Below, piece by piece: positions 14,348-24,071 of a DNA stretch of 64,000 nucleotides. Below the pieces are notes generated by a model that saw only the letters and a list, made by a program, of their open reading frames with translations, was not told the DNA's origin and did not search any database. Numbering within the stretch: position 1 is the stretch's first letter; each line of letters begins with the position of its first letter. The position numbers were made by a program, and so were the translations under genes. Origin of the DNA: an uncultured Bacteroides sp. (lineage in GTDB: Bacteria > Bacteroidota > Bacteroidia > Bacteroidales > Bacteroidaceae); contig CASENM010000051.1 of the NCBI GenBank assembly GCA_949289295.1, forward strand, positions 62,001 to 126,000, in the 5' to 3' direction.

Positions 14348-15838
14348 TCAATAGGCACGGGCAAACAGCACACGGCGGGCAGACGGTTTGCCGCTCACCA
14401 TATCTACACCCGGAGTAAGGCTCTCTTCGTCCGCTTCAAACGGAAGACAACGGATAGTCGCCTTCGTTTCGTCCTTGATACGCTCTTCCGTTTCAGTCGT
14501 ACCGTCCCAGTGAGCCAGGATAAACCCACCTTTTTCAATCTGTTCCTTGAACTCGTCATACGTATCAACTTTCACGATATGCTCATTGCGATATTTCAAT
14601 GCTTTCTGATAGATATTGTTCTGGATGTCTTCAAGCAGATTCTTTACATACTCCTCTATGCCGTCAAACGAACGAGTTTCTTTCTCCAGCGTATCACGAC
14701 GCATGATTTCAATGGTATTGTTTTCCAGGTCACGGCCTCCCACAACCAGACGGACAGGCACACCCTTCAATTCATAATCCGCGAACTTGAATCCCGGACG
14801 TTTGTTGTCGGCATTGTCATATTTCACGGAAATGCCCATTTCACGCAACTTGTTGACCACGCCTTCCACTTTTGCGTCAATCAGCTTCAGTTGCTCATCA
14901 TTCTTGTAAACCGGAACAATCACCACCTGAATAGGGGCCAGATGAGGCGGAAGTACCAGACCGTTGTCATCCGAATGGGTCATTATCAATGCACCCATCA
15001 ACCGGGTAGACACGCCCCACGAAGTAGCCCATACATAATCAAGCTTGTTGTTCTTGTCGACGAACTGCACGTTGAACGCCTTCGCGAAGTTCTGTCCCAG
15101 GAAATGCGAAGTTCCGCACTGCAAAGCCTTTCCGTCCTGCATCAGCCCTTCAATGGTATAAGTGTCCAGTGCACCCGCAAAACGTTCGTTAGCCGACTTC
15201 ACACCCTTGATGACCGGAACGGCCATATATTTTTCGGCAAAATCACCGTACACATGTAACATCTTCTGCGCTTCTGCTTCTGCCTCCTCACGGGTGGCAT
15301 GAGCCGTATGTCCCTCCTGCCAAAGGAACTCAGCCGTACGGAGGAACAGACGGGTACGCATCTCCCAGCGCACTACGTTCGCCCATTGGTTGCAAAGAAT
15401 AGGAAGGTCGCGATATGAGTTAATCCAGTTCTTGTAGGTACTCCAGATAATCGTTTCCGAAGTAGGACGGATAATCAGCTCCTCTTCCAGCTTGGCGGCC
15501 GGGTCGACAATGACTCCCGAACCGTCTTCCGCATTCTTCAACCGATAGTGGGTAACCACCGCACATTCTTTGGCAAAGCCTTCCACGTGTTCAGCTTCAC
15601 GGCTCAAATACGATTTCGGAATCAAAAGAGGAAAATAAGCGTTGACATGTCCCGTTTCTTTGAACATTTTGTCCAGCTGTTGCTGCATCTTTTCCCAAAT
15701 AGCATACCCATAGGGCTTGATGACCATACAGCCGCGCACAGCAGACTGTTCTGCCAAATCAGCTTTTACTACCAGGTCGTTATACCATTGTGAATAGTTG
15801 TCACTTCTTTTGGTCAGGTCTTTTAATTCTTTTGCCAT
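14348..15838 (-). CDS. proS: Prolyl-tRNA synthetase
   Basis: 496 residues, the short class II ProS form that resembles archaeal/eukaryotic enzymes and lacks the bacterial editing insertion. It charges tRNA-Pro. Motif 2 and motif 3 regions are visible ([51 protein letters not shown]), followed by the anticodon-binding domain ([11 protein letters not shown]) and the extra C-terminal domain ending VLFARAY. The start at 15838 ([12 protein letters not shown]) fits the family. A TAATTTTG promoter box lies upstream at 15882. Confidence 0.96.
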   Translation of the reverse strand: MAKELKDLTKRSDNYSQWYNDLVVKADLAEQSAVRGCMVIKPYGYAIWEKMQQQLDKMFKETGHVNAYFPLLIPKSYLSREAEHVEGFAKECAVVTHYRLKNAEDGSGVIVDPAAKLEEELIIRPTSETIIWSTYKNWINSYRDLPILCNQWANVVRWEMRTRLFLRTAEFLWQEGHTAHATREEAEAEAQKMLHVYGDFAEKYMAVPVIKGVKSANERFAGALDTYTIEGLMQDGKALQCGTSHFLGQNFAKAFNVQFVDKNNKLDYVWATSWGVSTRLMGALIMTHSDDNGLVLPPHLAPIQVVIVPVYKNDEQLKLIDAKVEGVVNKLREMGISVKYDNADNKRPGFKFADYELKGVPVRLVVGGRDLENNTIEIMRRDTLEKETRSFDGIEEYVKNLLEDIQNNIYQKALKYRNEHIVKVDTYDEFKEQIEKGGFILAHWDGTTETEERIKDETKATIRCLPFEADEESLTPGVDMVSGKPSARRVLFARAY

Positions 15839-15881
15839 AACTGTCTATATTGTTATTTTTACCTTTTATTTTTATTGACCG

Positions 15882-15889
15882 CAAAATTA
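15882..15889 (-). promoter_or_regulatory. Promoter -7 box of proS
   Basis: The minus strand reads TAATTTTG followed by CGG, 44 bases upstream of the proS ATG. It matches TAnnTTTG. Confidence 0.5.
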
Positions 15890-15928
15890 ATAAAAAGATT
15901 TGTTTCCGCGTCTGATTTCTAAGGCGAT

Positions 15929-17173
15929 TTATTCAAAACGGATTGATTTTGCCGGATGAACCCTGCTCACAAGATACGACGGTCCTACCAACATCAGTAC
16001 GGAAACCAGCCATGTGCATAGATTCAGCAGAACAATCCAGCCCAAATGAAGTTCCACCGGCACTGCATTGACGTAATAAGTGGAGGGATCCAGCTTGAAG
16101 GGCTCAAAAAAATACTGTACCAAACAAAAGCCCAATCCGATCACATTCCCCCACAACATCCCTTTCCCGATCAAAAATACGGAAAAAGTAAGGAAAATCT
16201 GGCGGACCGATGCATTGTCTGCCCCCAGAGCCTTGAGCAACCCGATCATGTTCGTACGCTCCAGAATAATAATTAGCAACCCGGAAATCATCGTAAATCC
16301 CGCCACTCCGGTCATCAGAATCAGAATCACCCACACATTCGTGTCCAGCAAGTCAAGCCAGGCAAATATCTGCGGATAAAGTTCTTCGGCGGTACGCGAA
16401 CAATAGTATTCCCCATAACGATCTGTATGTTCACCCAAGGAAGTTCTGATTTCACCGTTCGCCGCCTCAAGCCGGCTATAATCGGAAACGGCTATTTCCA
16501 CTCCGCCTACCTGACCCGGCCGCCAGTTGTTGAGGCGATTGACTGTATAAAGGTCCGTAATCAGAAAATAATCGTCGAAAGCCGAAAAGTTCGTCTGGTA
16601 GATACCGCTTACTTCCAGCCGGCGGGCACGGATATTGTCTTCTACATAATACGTGAACAGACGGTCGCCTACCTTCAGTGAAAGCTTGTCGGCTACCGAA
16701 CGCGACACAAGCACCTTATTGCTTGCCGCGGAATCGGCAAATGCCGGAATCACACCTTCCTGCAGATGCGCCTTCAGATATGTCCAGTCATACTCCTGCC
16801 CCACACCTTTCACCACCATCCCCTGGAAATTGTCGGAAGTCATAATCATGCCGGGCTTGGTAGAGTATCTCTGCACATGCGACACTTCCGGCAAAGACCG
16901 GAACACATCAAGCAGACTGTCTTCCGCCACAATCGGACTCATCCGGTACAAATCAGTACCGTCGATACTGGACACCACGATGTCTGCACCTATACCGATA
17001 ACCTTGTCGCGCACCTGATGTTTGAATCCGATGACCACGGCCAACGAGACAATCATTACCGCCAGTCCGATGGCTATGCCCACCATGGCAATCCGCACCG
17101 CCGGTTCCGACACTCCCTTCTTCTTTCCGCCGCTCAGATAAATCCGCCGGGCTATAAAAAGCTTCCAGTCCAT
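15929..17173 (-). CDS. LolC/LolE-like lipoprotein-releasing permease
   Basis: 414 residues with the FtsX/LolCDE permease layout: an N-terminal membrane helix (VRIAMVGIAIGLAVMIVSLAV) after the cytosolic FIARRIYLS start, a periplasmic domain of about 220 residues, then three helices (VWVILILMTGVAGFTMISGLL, LIGKGMLWGNVIGLGF and LGWIVLLNLCTWLVSVLMLV, in part) and the tail PAKSIRFE. It probably helps extract lipoproteins from the inner membrane for sorting, with an ATPase encoded elsewhere. It follows the aminotransferase gene by 2 bases on the same strand. Confidence 0.85.
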   Translation of the reverse strand: MDWKLFIARRIYLSGGKKKGVSEPAVRIAMVGIAIGLAVMIVSLAVVIGFKHQVRDKVIGIGADIVVSSIDGTDLYRMSPIVAEDSLLDVFRSLPEVSHVQRYSTKPGMIMTSDNFQGMVVKGVGQEYDWTYLKAHLQEGVIPAFADSAASNKVLVSRSVADKLSLKVGDRLFTYYVEDNIRARRLEVSGIYQTNFSAFDDYFLITDLYTVNRLNNWRPGQVGGVEIAVSDYSRLEAANGEIRTSLGEHTDRYGEYYCSRTAEELYPQIFAWLDLLDTNVWVILILMTGVAGFTMISGLLIIILERTNMIGLLKALGADNASVRQIFLTFSVFLIGKGMLWGNVIGLGFCLVQYFFEPFKLDPSTYYVNAVPVELHLGWIVLLNLCTWLVSVLMLVGPSYLVSRVHPAKSIRFE

Positions 17174-17175
17174 AA

Positions 17176-18378
17176 TCAGTCGTCCACTCTACCTGGATAC
17201 GCCTCAAGCGCCTTGCGGAGAATGAACAGCGCGCGCACCAGATCCTCTTTCTTGAGCACGTATGCCACGCGCACCTCGTTCTTTCCGCCTCCCGGAGTAG
17301 TGTAAAAACCGCTTGCCGGAGCCAGCATCACCGTCTCCCCCTCATAATTGAACTCAGAGAGACACCATGCGCAGAATTTCTCGCAGTCATCCACCGGCAG
17401 CTTGGCCACCGTATAGAATGCCCCCATCGGGATGGGCGAATAGACACCGGGAATCCGGTTCAACCCGTCAATCAGGCATTTGCGGCGCTCCACGTATTCA
17501 TCGTACGTTTCACGCATGTATTCTTCCGGCTCGTCGAGCGAGGCTTCCGCCGCAATCTGTCCGATGAGCGGAGGACTCAGGCGCGCCTGGCAGAATTTCA
17601 TCACCGCCTTGCGCACCTCCTCATTCTTCGTGATCAGCGCGCCGATACGGATTCCGCATTCCGAATAACGTTTCGACACGGAATCAATCAGCACCACATT
17701 CTGTTCGATGCCCTGCAGATGGCAGGCGGATATATAAGGAGAACCGGTATAGATAAACTCACGGTACACCTCATCGGAGAACAGGAAGAGGTCGTATTTC
17801 TTCACCAGGTCACGGATCTGGTTCATCTCACGCCGGGTATACAGATAACCGGTAGGATTGTTCGGGTTGCAGATGAGAATCCCCTTGGTACGCTCGTTAA
17901 TGAGCTCCTCGAACTTCTCCACCTTCGGGAGCGAGAATCCCTCCTCGATGGTGGTCGTCACCGTGCGGATCACGGCACCTGCGGAAATGGCGAACGCCAT
18001 GTAGTTGGCATACGCCGGCTCGGGCACGATAATCTCGTCGCCCGGGTTCAGGCAGCTCATGAAGGCGAAGAGCACGGCTTCCGAACCTCCGGTAGTGATG
18101 ATGATGTCATCCGGGTCCAGATGGATGTCATATTTCCCATAATACCCCACCAGCTTTTCCCGATAACTGCGATATCCCTGGCTGGGACTGTATTCAAGCA
18201 CCGTACGCTTGATATTCCGGATCGCATCGAGGGCCGCTCGGGGAGTAGGAAGGTCAGGCTGACCGATGTTCAGATGATAGACTTTGATTCCTTTCCTTTT
18301 TGCAGCTTCGGCCAGAGGCGCCAGCTTGCGTATAGGCGACTCGGGCATCTCTGTTCCCCGAATGGATATATGTGGCAT
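17176..18378 (-). CDS. Class I/II PLP-dependent aminotransferase
   Basis: 400 residues of the fold type I aspartate aminotransferase family. Seen are HLNIGQPDLPTP, YSPSQGYRSYREKL, GGSEAVLFAF, the CNPNNPTGYLYTR substrate/PLP region, FSDEVYREF and the PLP lysine in DSVSKRYSECGIRIG. The amino acid substrate cannot be fixed. ATG 18378 is chosen because upstream codons lie within the promoter region and MPHISIRG starts the conserved N-terminus. It is co-transcribed with the LolC/E-like permease. Confidence 0.9.
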   Translation of the reverse strand: MPHISIRGTEMPESPIRKLAPLAEAAKRKGIKVYHLNIGQPDLPTPRAALDAIRNIKRTVLEYSPSQGYRSYREKLVGYYGKYDIHLDPDDIIITTGGSEAVLFAFMSCLNPGDEIIVPEPAYANYMAFAISAGAVIRTVTTTIEEGFSLPKVEKFEELINERTKGILICNPNNPTGYLYTRREMNQIRDLVKKYDLFLFSDEVYREFIYTGSPYISACHLQGIEQNVVLIDSVSKRYSECGIRIGALITKNEEVRKAVMKFCQARLSPPLIGQIAAEASLDEPEEYMRETYDEYVERRKCLIDGLNRIPGVYSPIPMGAFYTVAKLPVDDCEKFCAWCLSEFNYEGETVMLAPASGFYTTPGGGKNEVRVAYVLKKEDLVRALFILRKALEAYPGRVDD

Positions 18379-18407
18379 ATTTTTATAGATTAATAGTTCG
18401 TGAGGTG

Positions 18408-18415
18408 CAAAGATA
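18408..18415 (-). promoter_or_regulatory. Promoter -7 box of the aminotransferase operon
   Basis: The minus strand reads TATCTTTG followed by CACC, 30 bases upstream of the aminotransferase ATG. It is a full match to TAnnTTTG. Confidence 0.6.
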
Positions 18416-18559
18416 AGCGGATTGCCGTAATCTAGCAAAAATATGTTTGAAAAATTAGGAAACGATTCCGGGCCGCAGCCTCCGGGCAGAGCCGACCGGC
18501 GACTGCAACCTACATTCATTTCGACTTATGCTCTTCAAAAGCTTCTTCCAAAGAAAATG

Positions 18560-19167
18560 TCAAATCCAGCTGACGGACATATCTATATATTTCATTGTCC
18601 TTTCCCTATTTTCCATCACCTCCTTGATGCAATTCCCCAATGCCATATCAGCCTCTCCGATAAACCGTTTGTAACCTTTAAAGAAAGCCGCATCTTCCGA
18701 AAAAATATCCATTACCGGTTTCTGGTTTCCTTTCAATGAATAATATCCGAACCTACGGTCCAACATATCGGCCAGTGTCATATAGTCAAGAATGTCACCC
18801 GCATATCTTACCACATCTCCTTTTGAACGCGACTTATCTTTCGAAGAATACAGCCGGGTGTCAGCCACATTGTAATATCTGACCTTATTCCTTCTGTTTT
18901 CCAATATTTTGTCCCGGCTATTTTCTCCGGGCTCATCTTGCCACTTGTGACACGCAGGTCGTTGAATATGCAATAAGTGGCTTCCTCTGCCGATATGGAC
19001 ATGGATTTGGCACTTCCGTTACGGTACAACAGTTCAGTTCCAGCCAAAAGAACCTTCACAATCATAGAGGCGGGGTTAAATCTTATTCCATGCTGAATGA
19101 CATCCTTCAAGTCATTAGGCTTTCCTCCTCCATGCAAAGGAAAATATTCATTCTGCAAAATTACTTT
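18560..19167 (-). pseudogene. Frameshifted, 5'-truncated hypothetical gene
   Basis: Two overlapping minus-strand frames complement each other. The first runs from 19167 (stop at 19168-19170 just upstream, no ATG start) through GKPNDLKDVIQHGIRFNP to about 18895. The second carries on as ILENRRNKVRYYNVADTRLY to the stop at 18560. They would join if the A-run in ACAAAATATTGG (minus strand, near 18895-18905) had one more A. The rebuilt product is about 200 residues. I do not recognise the family; it resembles neither neighbour. It lies alone between the aminotransferase promoter and a fucose-isomerase-like gene and looks like a decayed accessory gene. Confidence 0.6.
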
Positions 19168-19340
19168 TTAATCCGAACTCGTTTTAATATCCTGCAAAAA
19201 AATGCTCCGCCCACCCCACCACTTCCTGAAACCCGCAACTTTGCGCACGTTCAGTTACTTTAACTCCTTTTTCAGACGTCCTGCACACTGTTTTCAGGAA
19301 AAAACAGTAAGTTTGCCAGCAAATAGAAAAGTCAATAGGT

Positions 19341-20582
19341 ATGAATCTTTATCTCATTATATTCAACGCGGAAACTTACCGGAAAGAGCAGGTGTATGAA
19401 ACCCACAAGTCTCTCTTCGTGGAACTCGAGAAATATTTCAGCCTCCACCTTGTCAATTATACGGAAGCCGAAAACATCCCCCCGAACGCCTACAAGATGG
19501 CCTTCATCGCCAGCGGAGGAATGGAAAGTGCGGTTGTGCGCAACTTCAGCCTGCTCCCCTATCCCATCACCCTGCTCACCGACGGCACGCACAACTCGTT
19601 GGCCGCATCCCTCGAAATAGCCTCCTGGATACGCACACGCGACATGAAGGTAAAAATCATCCACGGGTACCCCGACGAAATGGCACAGGCCGTACTGATT
19701 CATCACAAAGCTTTTGCCGCCAAACGGAGCCTGAAGGGGAAGAATATCGGCGTGGTGGGAACTCCGGCTTCATGGCTCGTCTCCAGCCATGTCGACTATC
19801 TGCTGGCCAGACAACGCTGGGGAGTGAACTATATTGACATCCCCATCGAAGAGGTGGAGAAGAACTTCCATGAAGTCACCGAAGACGAGATAGGGCCGGA
19901 AGCCTCCAGGCTGGTCGCACGCGCCAAAGCCATCCGGGAAGCCACACCCGACGACCTGCTGCGCGCCATGCGGCTTCATCAGGCCACCCGAACAATATGC
20001 GAGAAATATAAGCTCGATGCGGTGACAATCACCTGCTTCTCGCTCATACAGACACTGAAGACCACCGGATGCCTGGCCTTGTCGCTGCTGAACGACGAAG
20101 GGATTCCGGCCGGATGCGAAGGAGACCTGCAGTCTATCATGACACTGCTGATGATAAAGGAACTTACCGGACAGCCGGGCTTCATCGCCAATCCGTCGTT
20201 CGTCGACATGAAACGGAACGAAGTGTTGCTGGCGCATTGCGCCATCCCGATTTCCATGACCGACGAATTCATCATCCGCAACCATTTCGAGTCGGAAAGC
20301 GGAATCGGCATACAGGGCATCATGCACGAAGGAGAGGTGACTCTCTTCAAGTGCGGAGGAGAATGTCTGGACGAATATTTCCTTTCTTCCGGCTATCTCA
20401 CCGAAAACACCAACCTCGTCACCTGCTGCCGCACACAAGTGAAAGTGAAACTGGACAGGCCGGTGAGCTATTTCCTGCAGAATCCGCTCGGGAACCACCA
20501 TATACTCATCAAAGGAAACCACGAGAAAGCTATTCTGGAATTCATGCAGCAGAACCGCTGCAAACTGCGCTCCTGCGAATGA
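19341..20582 (+). CDS. L-fucose/L-arabinose isomerase-family protein
   Basis: 413 residues. An N-terminal alpha/beta region (FIASGGMESAVVRNFSLLPYP, in part) precedes a centre with the pattern of sugar isomerases of the fucose/arabinose type: CFSLIQTLKTTGCLALSLLND, then CEGDLQSIMTLLM and PGFIANPSFVD, where metal- and sugar-binding residues lie in the family. The C-terminus has the HHILIKGNH segment. It may isomerise a sugar or sugar acid, but no sugar-use genes flank it, so the substrate is unknown. The ATG at 19341 follows a clean intergenic region. Confidence 0.7.
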   Translation: MNLYLIIFNAETYRKEQVYETHKSLFVELEKYFSLHLVNYTEAENIPPNAYKMAFIASGGMESAVVRNFSLLPYPITLLTDGTHNSLAASLEIASWIRTRDMKVKIIHGYPDEMAQAVLIHHKAFAAKRSLKGKNIGVVGTPASWLVSSHVDYLLARQRWGVNYIDIPIEEVEKNFHEVTEDEIGPEASRLVARAKAIREATPDDLLRAMRLHQATRTICEKYKLDAVTITCFSLIQTLKTTGCLALSLLNDEGIPAGCEGDLQSIMTLLMIKELTGQPGFIANPSFVDMKRNEVLLAHCAIPISMTDEFIIRNHFESESGIGIQGIMHEGEVTLFKCGGECLDEYFLSSGYLTENTNLVTCCRTQVKVKLDRPVSYFLQNPLGNHHILIKGNHEKAILEFMQQNRCKLRSCE

Positions 20583-20760
20583 GAACTTTTTTCGGCGGAA
20601 TCCGCACACCCGGACTGTCTGACGAATGAAATCGGAAAAATAAAACAGACACTTGTTTCTCCGTTCAATTATATGTCGTATCTTTGTCAGACCGGATGCG
20701 TCATCTGCTTTCATACCGTTTTTGTAAAGTCCCCCCGGGGCATCCACGTGCATTTCCGGA

Positions 20761-20822
20761 AAAACGCTTCGGCGTTTGAACCAAAACGCTTCGGCGCTCA
20801 GGTCAAAACGCCTCGGCATTTT
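20761..20822. repeat. 22-nt-period mini-hairpin repeat, three units
   Basis: Three 18-nt units start at 20761, 20783 and 20805, each close to AAAACGCTTCGGCGTTTT and each followed by a 4-nt spacer. They lie in the 320-base gap between the isomerase-like and DUF4494 genes. The same gap has a TATCTTTG promoter box at 20679-20686, so the repeats probably fall in the DUF4494 transcript's 5' leader. Confidence 0.8.
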
Positions 20823-20902
20823 CTTCTGAAGAACTGCCAGAAAGCAGGACAACATCCGGCCTTTATCAACGAAACAGACATTTTTTATTACACAAGACAA
20901 CT

Positions 20903-21382
20903 ATGATGCATAATTGGTTTGAATGCAAAATCCGTTACGAAAAGGTAGCCGAAAACGGGATGAACAAGAAAGTGACGGAACCCTATCTGGTGGACGCGCT
21001 CAGCTTTACGGAAGCCGAATCGCGCATTATCGAAGAAATCACTCCATTCATCAGCGGCGAATTTACCGTGGCCGACATCAAGCGTGCCAACTACAGCGAA
21101 CTTTTCCCCTCTGAAGAGGAAGCAGCCGACCGCTGGTTCAAGTGCAAGCTTTATTTCATTACCCTCGACGAAAAAAGCGGGACCGAAAAGAAGACGGCCA
21201 CCAACGTGCTCGTACAGGCCGCCGACCTCCGCGACGCGGTGAAAAAGCTTGACGAAGGCATGAAAGGCACCATGGCCGACTATGTAATCGCTTCGGTGGC
21301 GGAAACGGCTATCATGGATGTATATCCCTATTCGGCCGAGCCCGACGTGAAACCGGAATTTCCGGATGCAGACAAACGATAA
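20903..21382 (+). CDS. DUF4494-family protein
   Basis: 159 residues that match the Bacteroidetes DUF4494 pattern: NWFECKIRYEKV at the start, KKVTEPYLVDALSFTEAE, a second related block (WFKCKLYFITLDEKSG) and YVIASVAETAIMDVYPY at the end. The two blocks look like an internal duplication. It is cytosolic with no signal peptide; the function is unknown. A second ATG at 20906 is equally possible. It is followed 23 bases later by the YggS gene. Confidence 0.8.
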   Translation: MMHNWFECKIRYEKVAENGMNKKVTEPYLVDALSFTEAESRIIEEITPFISGEFTVADIKRANYSELFPSEEEAADRWFKCKLYFITLDEKSGTEKKTATNVLVQAADLRDAVKKLDEGMKGTMADYVIASVAETAIMDVYPYSAEPDVKPEFPDADKR

Positions 21383-21405
21383 ACATCAAAAAAATACAGA
21401 TTACC

Positions 21406-22071
21406 ATGGACATTCAGAAAAATCTGGAAGAAGTGCTCTCGCAACTCCCCCCTCATGTCCGCCTGGTAGCTGTCTCCAAATTCCATCCCAACGAGGCGAT
21501 TGAAGCGGCATACGCGGCAGGACAACGGATTTTCGGCGAAAGCAGGGAACAGGAACTGAACCTGAAACAGGCTACCCTCCCGAAAGACATCGAATGGCAT
21601 TTCATCGGCCACCTGCAGACCAACAAGGTGAAATACATCGCCCCCTATATCGCCATGATTGATGCGGTAGATTCCTATAAGCTGCTGGTGGAAATCAACA
21701 GACAGGCAGCCAGATGCGGACGGGTCATCCCCTGTCTGCTTGAGCTGCACATCGCGGAAGAGGACACAAAATACGGCTTCACCTTCGAATCGTGCCGGCA
21801 GATGCTGGAAGAAGGGAAATGGAGGGAGCTGGAAAACGTGACCATCCACGGAGTGATGGGAATGGCCACGAACACAGACGACGAAACGGAAATACGCCGG
21901 GAATTCGGAAGTCTGCGCTCATACTTCAACGAACTGAAGCAAACGGTGATGAACGGCTATGAACCGTTCCGTGAGATATCAATGGGAATGTCGCACGACT
22001 ATCTGCTAGCCATCGGCGAAGGAAGCACAATGGTGCGTGTGGGAAGCAAAATTTTCGGTGAAAGGGAGTAA
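21406..22071 (+). CDS. YggS-family PLP-binding protein
   Basis: 221 residues, the YggS/PROSC/PLPBP length. The PLP lysine is in VAVSKFHPNEAI, followed by FGESREQEL, WHFIGHLQTNKVKYI, LLELHIAEEDTKYGF, MGMATNTDD and the closing SMGMSHDYLLAIGEGSTMVRVGS (in part), the PLP phosphate-binding end. The family binds PLP without known catalysis and keeps vitamin B6 and amino acid pools balanced. The pyridoxamine kinase gene directly downstream supports a B6 role. Confidence 0.93.
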   Translation: MDIQKNLEEVLSQLPPHVRLVAVSKFHPNEAIEAAYAAGQRIFGESREQELNLKQATLPKDIEWHFIGHLQTNKVKYIAPYIAMIDAVDSYKLLVEINRQAARCGRVIPCLLELHIAEEDTKYGFTFESCRQMLEEGKWRELENVTIHGVMGMATNTDDETEIRREFGSLRSYFNELKQTVMNGYEPFREISMGMSHDYLLAIGEGSTMVRVGSKIFGERE

Positions 22072-22142
22072 GCTGCCGGACGTTCCAAATGTGGCACATC
22101 ACAACAAGACAACGAATAAAAAAGATTCATATCCACAGAATC

Positions 22143-23150
22143 ATGGCAGACAATTATATCGAGAAGCAATACGAAGCATACGAGGCACGGAAAGCGGCCT
22201 GGGAGAAGGAAAACAAATACAAGCGGAAGAAGACGGCCGGACAGACGGGACCGGCCAACCGTCCGTGTGAACGCCTGTTCCACGACCACGGAAAAAAGAT
22301 TGTGGCCATCCACGACCTTTCCGGCGTGGGGCGCGTATCGCTTATGGCGGTCATCCCCATCCTCACGTCGATGGGCCTGCAGGTGTGTCCGCTCCCTACG
22401 GCCATCCTCTCCAACCACACGCAATATCCGGTCTATTCCTTCCTCGACCTGACTGAGGAGATGAAACGCATCATCTCCAAATGGGAGGAGCTGGACTTCC
22501 GTTTCGACGCCTTCTATTCGGGCTATCTGGGTTCGCCCCAGCAGGCGCAGATTGTAGAAGGCTTCATCCGGAAATTCCGACGCCCCACCGACCTGGTAGT
22601 GGTGGACCCCGTCATGGGCGACAACGGGAGTCTCTACAAGGGCATGACCGAAGACATGGTGACGGAAATGAAGAGACTGATCTGCCTGGCTGACATCATC
22701 ACCCCGAACATGACGGAGCTTTTCCGCCTGCTCGACATGCCTTTCCAGGAAAGCCTGACCGACACGGAACTGAAAGCCGCGCTCAAGGCATTGTCCGACA
22801 AGGGGCCGAGCATCGTCATCGTGACCAGCGTACCGGTAAAGGATGACCCTCATTCCACATCAGTATATGCCTACAACCGCTTCGGCAACCGCTACTGGAA
22901 AGTGACCTGCCCTTATCTGCCGGCCCACTATCCGGGTACGGGCGACACGTTCACGAGTGTCATCACCGGCTCGCTCATGCAGGGCGACAGCCTGCCTATC
23001 GCGCTCGACCGGGCCACGCAGTTCATCCTGCAAGGCATACGCGCCACTTTCGGCTACGAGTACGACAACATGGAGGGAATCATGCTCGAGAAAGTGCTCC
23101 ACAACCTCGACATGCCCATCCAGGTAAGCAGCTACGAACTGGTGGAATAG
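22143..23150 (+). CDS. Pyridoxamine/pyridoxal kinase (PdxK/PdxY family)
   Basis: 335 residues. From about residue 49 it is a ribokinase-superfamily B6 kinase: VAIHDLSGVGRVSLMAVIPI, LPTAILSNHTQYP, FYSGYLGSPQQ, VVDPVMGDNGSLY, IITPNMTELF and the catalytic anion-hole HYPGTGDTF. It would phosphorylate pyridoxal or pyridoxamine with ATP. The first roughly 45 residues are an extra, highly charged helix (EKQYEAYEARKAAWEKENK) not part of the standard kinase of about 285 residues. A role as a ThiD-like kinase is possible but not supported over B6. It follows YggS. Confidence 0.88.
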   Translation: MADNYIEKQYEAYEARKAAWEKENKYKRKKTAGQTGPANRPCERLFHDHGKKIVAIHDLSGVGRVSLMAVIPILTSMGLQVCPLPTAILSNHTQYPVYSFLDLTEEMKRIISKWEELDFRFDAFYSGYLGSPQQAQIVEGFIRKFRRPTDLVVVDPVMGDNGSLYKGMTEDMVTEMKRLICLADIITPNMTELFRLLDMPFQESLTDTELKAALKALSDKGPSIVIVTSVPVKDDPHSTSVYAYNRFGNRYWKVTCPYLPAHYPGTGDTFTSVITGSLMQGDSLPIALDRATQFILQGIRATFGYEYDNMEGIMLEKVLHNLDMPIQVSSYELVE

Positions 23151-23252
23151 TTGAAAACCCTGCTTTCAGAACATTTTTCATTCTATTCAGACAAACGGAA
23201 TCCGGTTTTTTCTTGCCATCTTTGCAGAAGAAAGAAAACAAACCGGACTTAT

Positions 23253-24071
23253 ATGAGCATGAACCACATCCCACATATACCGACCTTTCTCTTCGCCGGA
23301 ATGCTGATACTGACGGGATGCGACATGATTGAATATCATCCCTATGACACGGACATCTACGGAGAGACGGACATCAACGCCACGAACATCCGCCGCATCG
23401 AGTCCGCACTTGAAGGACGGAAGGAGATTGCCTTCGCCGTGATAAGCGACACGCAGCGGTGGTATGACGAAACGGAGGATGCAGTGGAAGCAATCAACGC
23501 GCGCAAAGACATCGACTTCGTGGTGCATACGGGCGACCTGTCGGACTTCGGGCTGAAGCTGGAGTTCGAAAAGCAGCGTGACATACTGAACCGTCTGGAC
23601 GTGCCCTATGTGTGCCTGCTGGGGAACCATGACTGTCTGGCCACGGGCGAGGAAGTGTTCCATCGCATTTTCGGTGAGGAGAACTTTGCGTTCACGGCCG
23701 GCAACGTACGATTTGTCTGCCTCAACACCAACGCATTGGAATACAACTACACCACGGCCGTACCCGACTTCAGCTATCTGAAAACGGAACTCGAGACAAT
23801 CCCTTCACAGGCAGAAAAAACAGTGGTGGCCATGCACGCCGGCCCGTTCTCCGAGCAGTTCAACAACAACGTGGCTTATTTCTTCGAAGAAACCATCAAG
23901 CGTTTCCCCGACCTGCAGTTCTGCATCTACGGCCACGGGCACAGCGTAGCGGTCAACGAATTCTTCGATGACGGCATCCTTTATTACGAGTGCGCCTCGG
24001 CCAAGAAACGTTCCTATCTCCATTTCACCCTCAATGACAACGGATATACTTATGAAGCGGTTGATTATTAG
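23253..24071 (+). CDS. Calcineurin-like metallophosphoesterase lipoprotein
   Basis: 272 residues. The signal peptide ends at lipobox LTGC (Cys23), and the catalytic metallophosphatase domain then follows with its signature metal motifs in order: DTQ in FAVISDTQRWYD, GDLSD in VVHTGDLSDFG, GNHDC, and GHGH near the C-terminus. It is therefore a periplasm- or surface-facing phosphoesterase with a di-metal centre; the substrate is unknown. The start at 23253 (MSMNH) begins the signal peptide. It overlaps the next gene by 20 bases, which implies coupled translation. Confidence 0.87.
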   Translation: MSMNHIPHIPTFLFAGMLILTGCDMIEYHPYDTDIYGETDINATNIRRIESALEGRKEIAFAVISDTQRWYDETEDAVEAINARKDIDFVVHTGDLSDFGLKLEFEKQRDILNRLDVPYVCLLGNHDCLATGEEVFHRIFGEENFAFTAGNVRFVCLNTNALEYNYTTAVPDFSYLKTELETIPSQAEKTVVAMHAGPFSEQFNNNVAYFFEETIKRFPDLQFCIYGHGHSVAVNEFFDDGILYYECASAKKRSYLHFTLNDNGYTYEAVDY

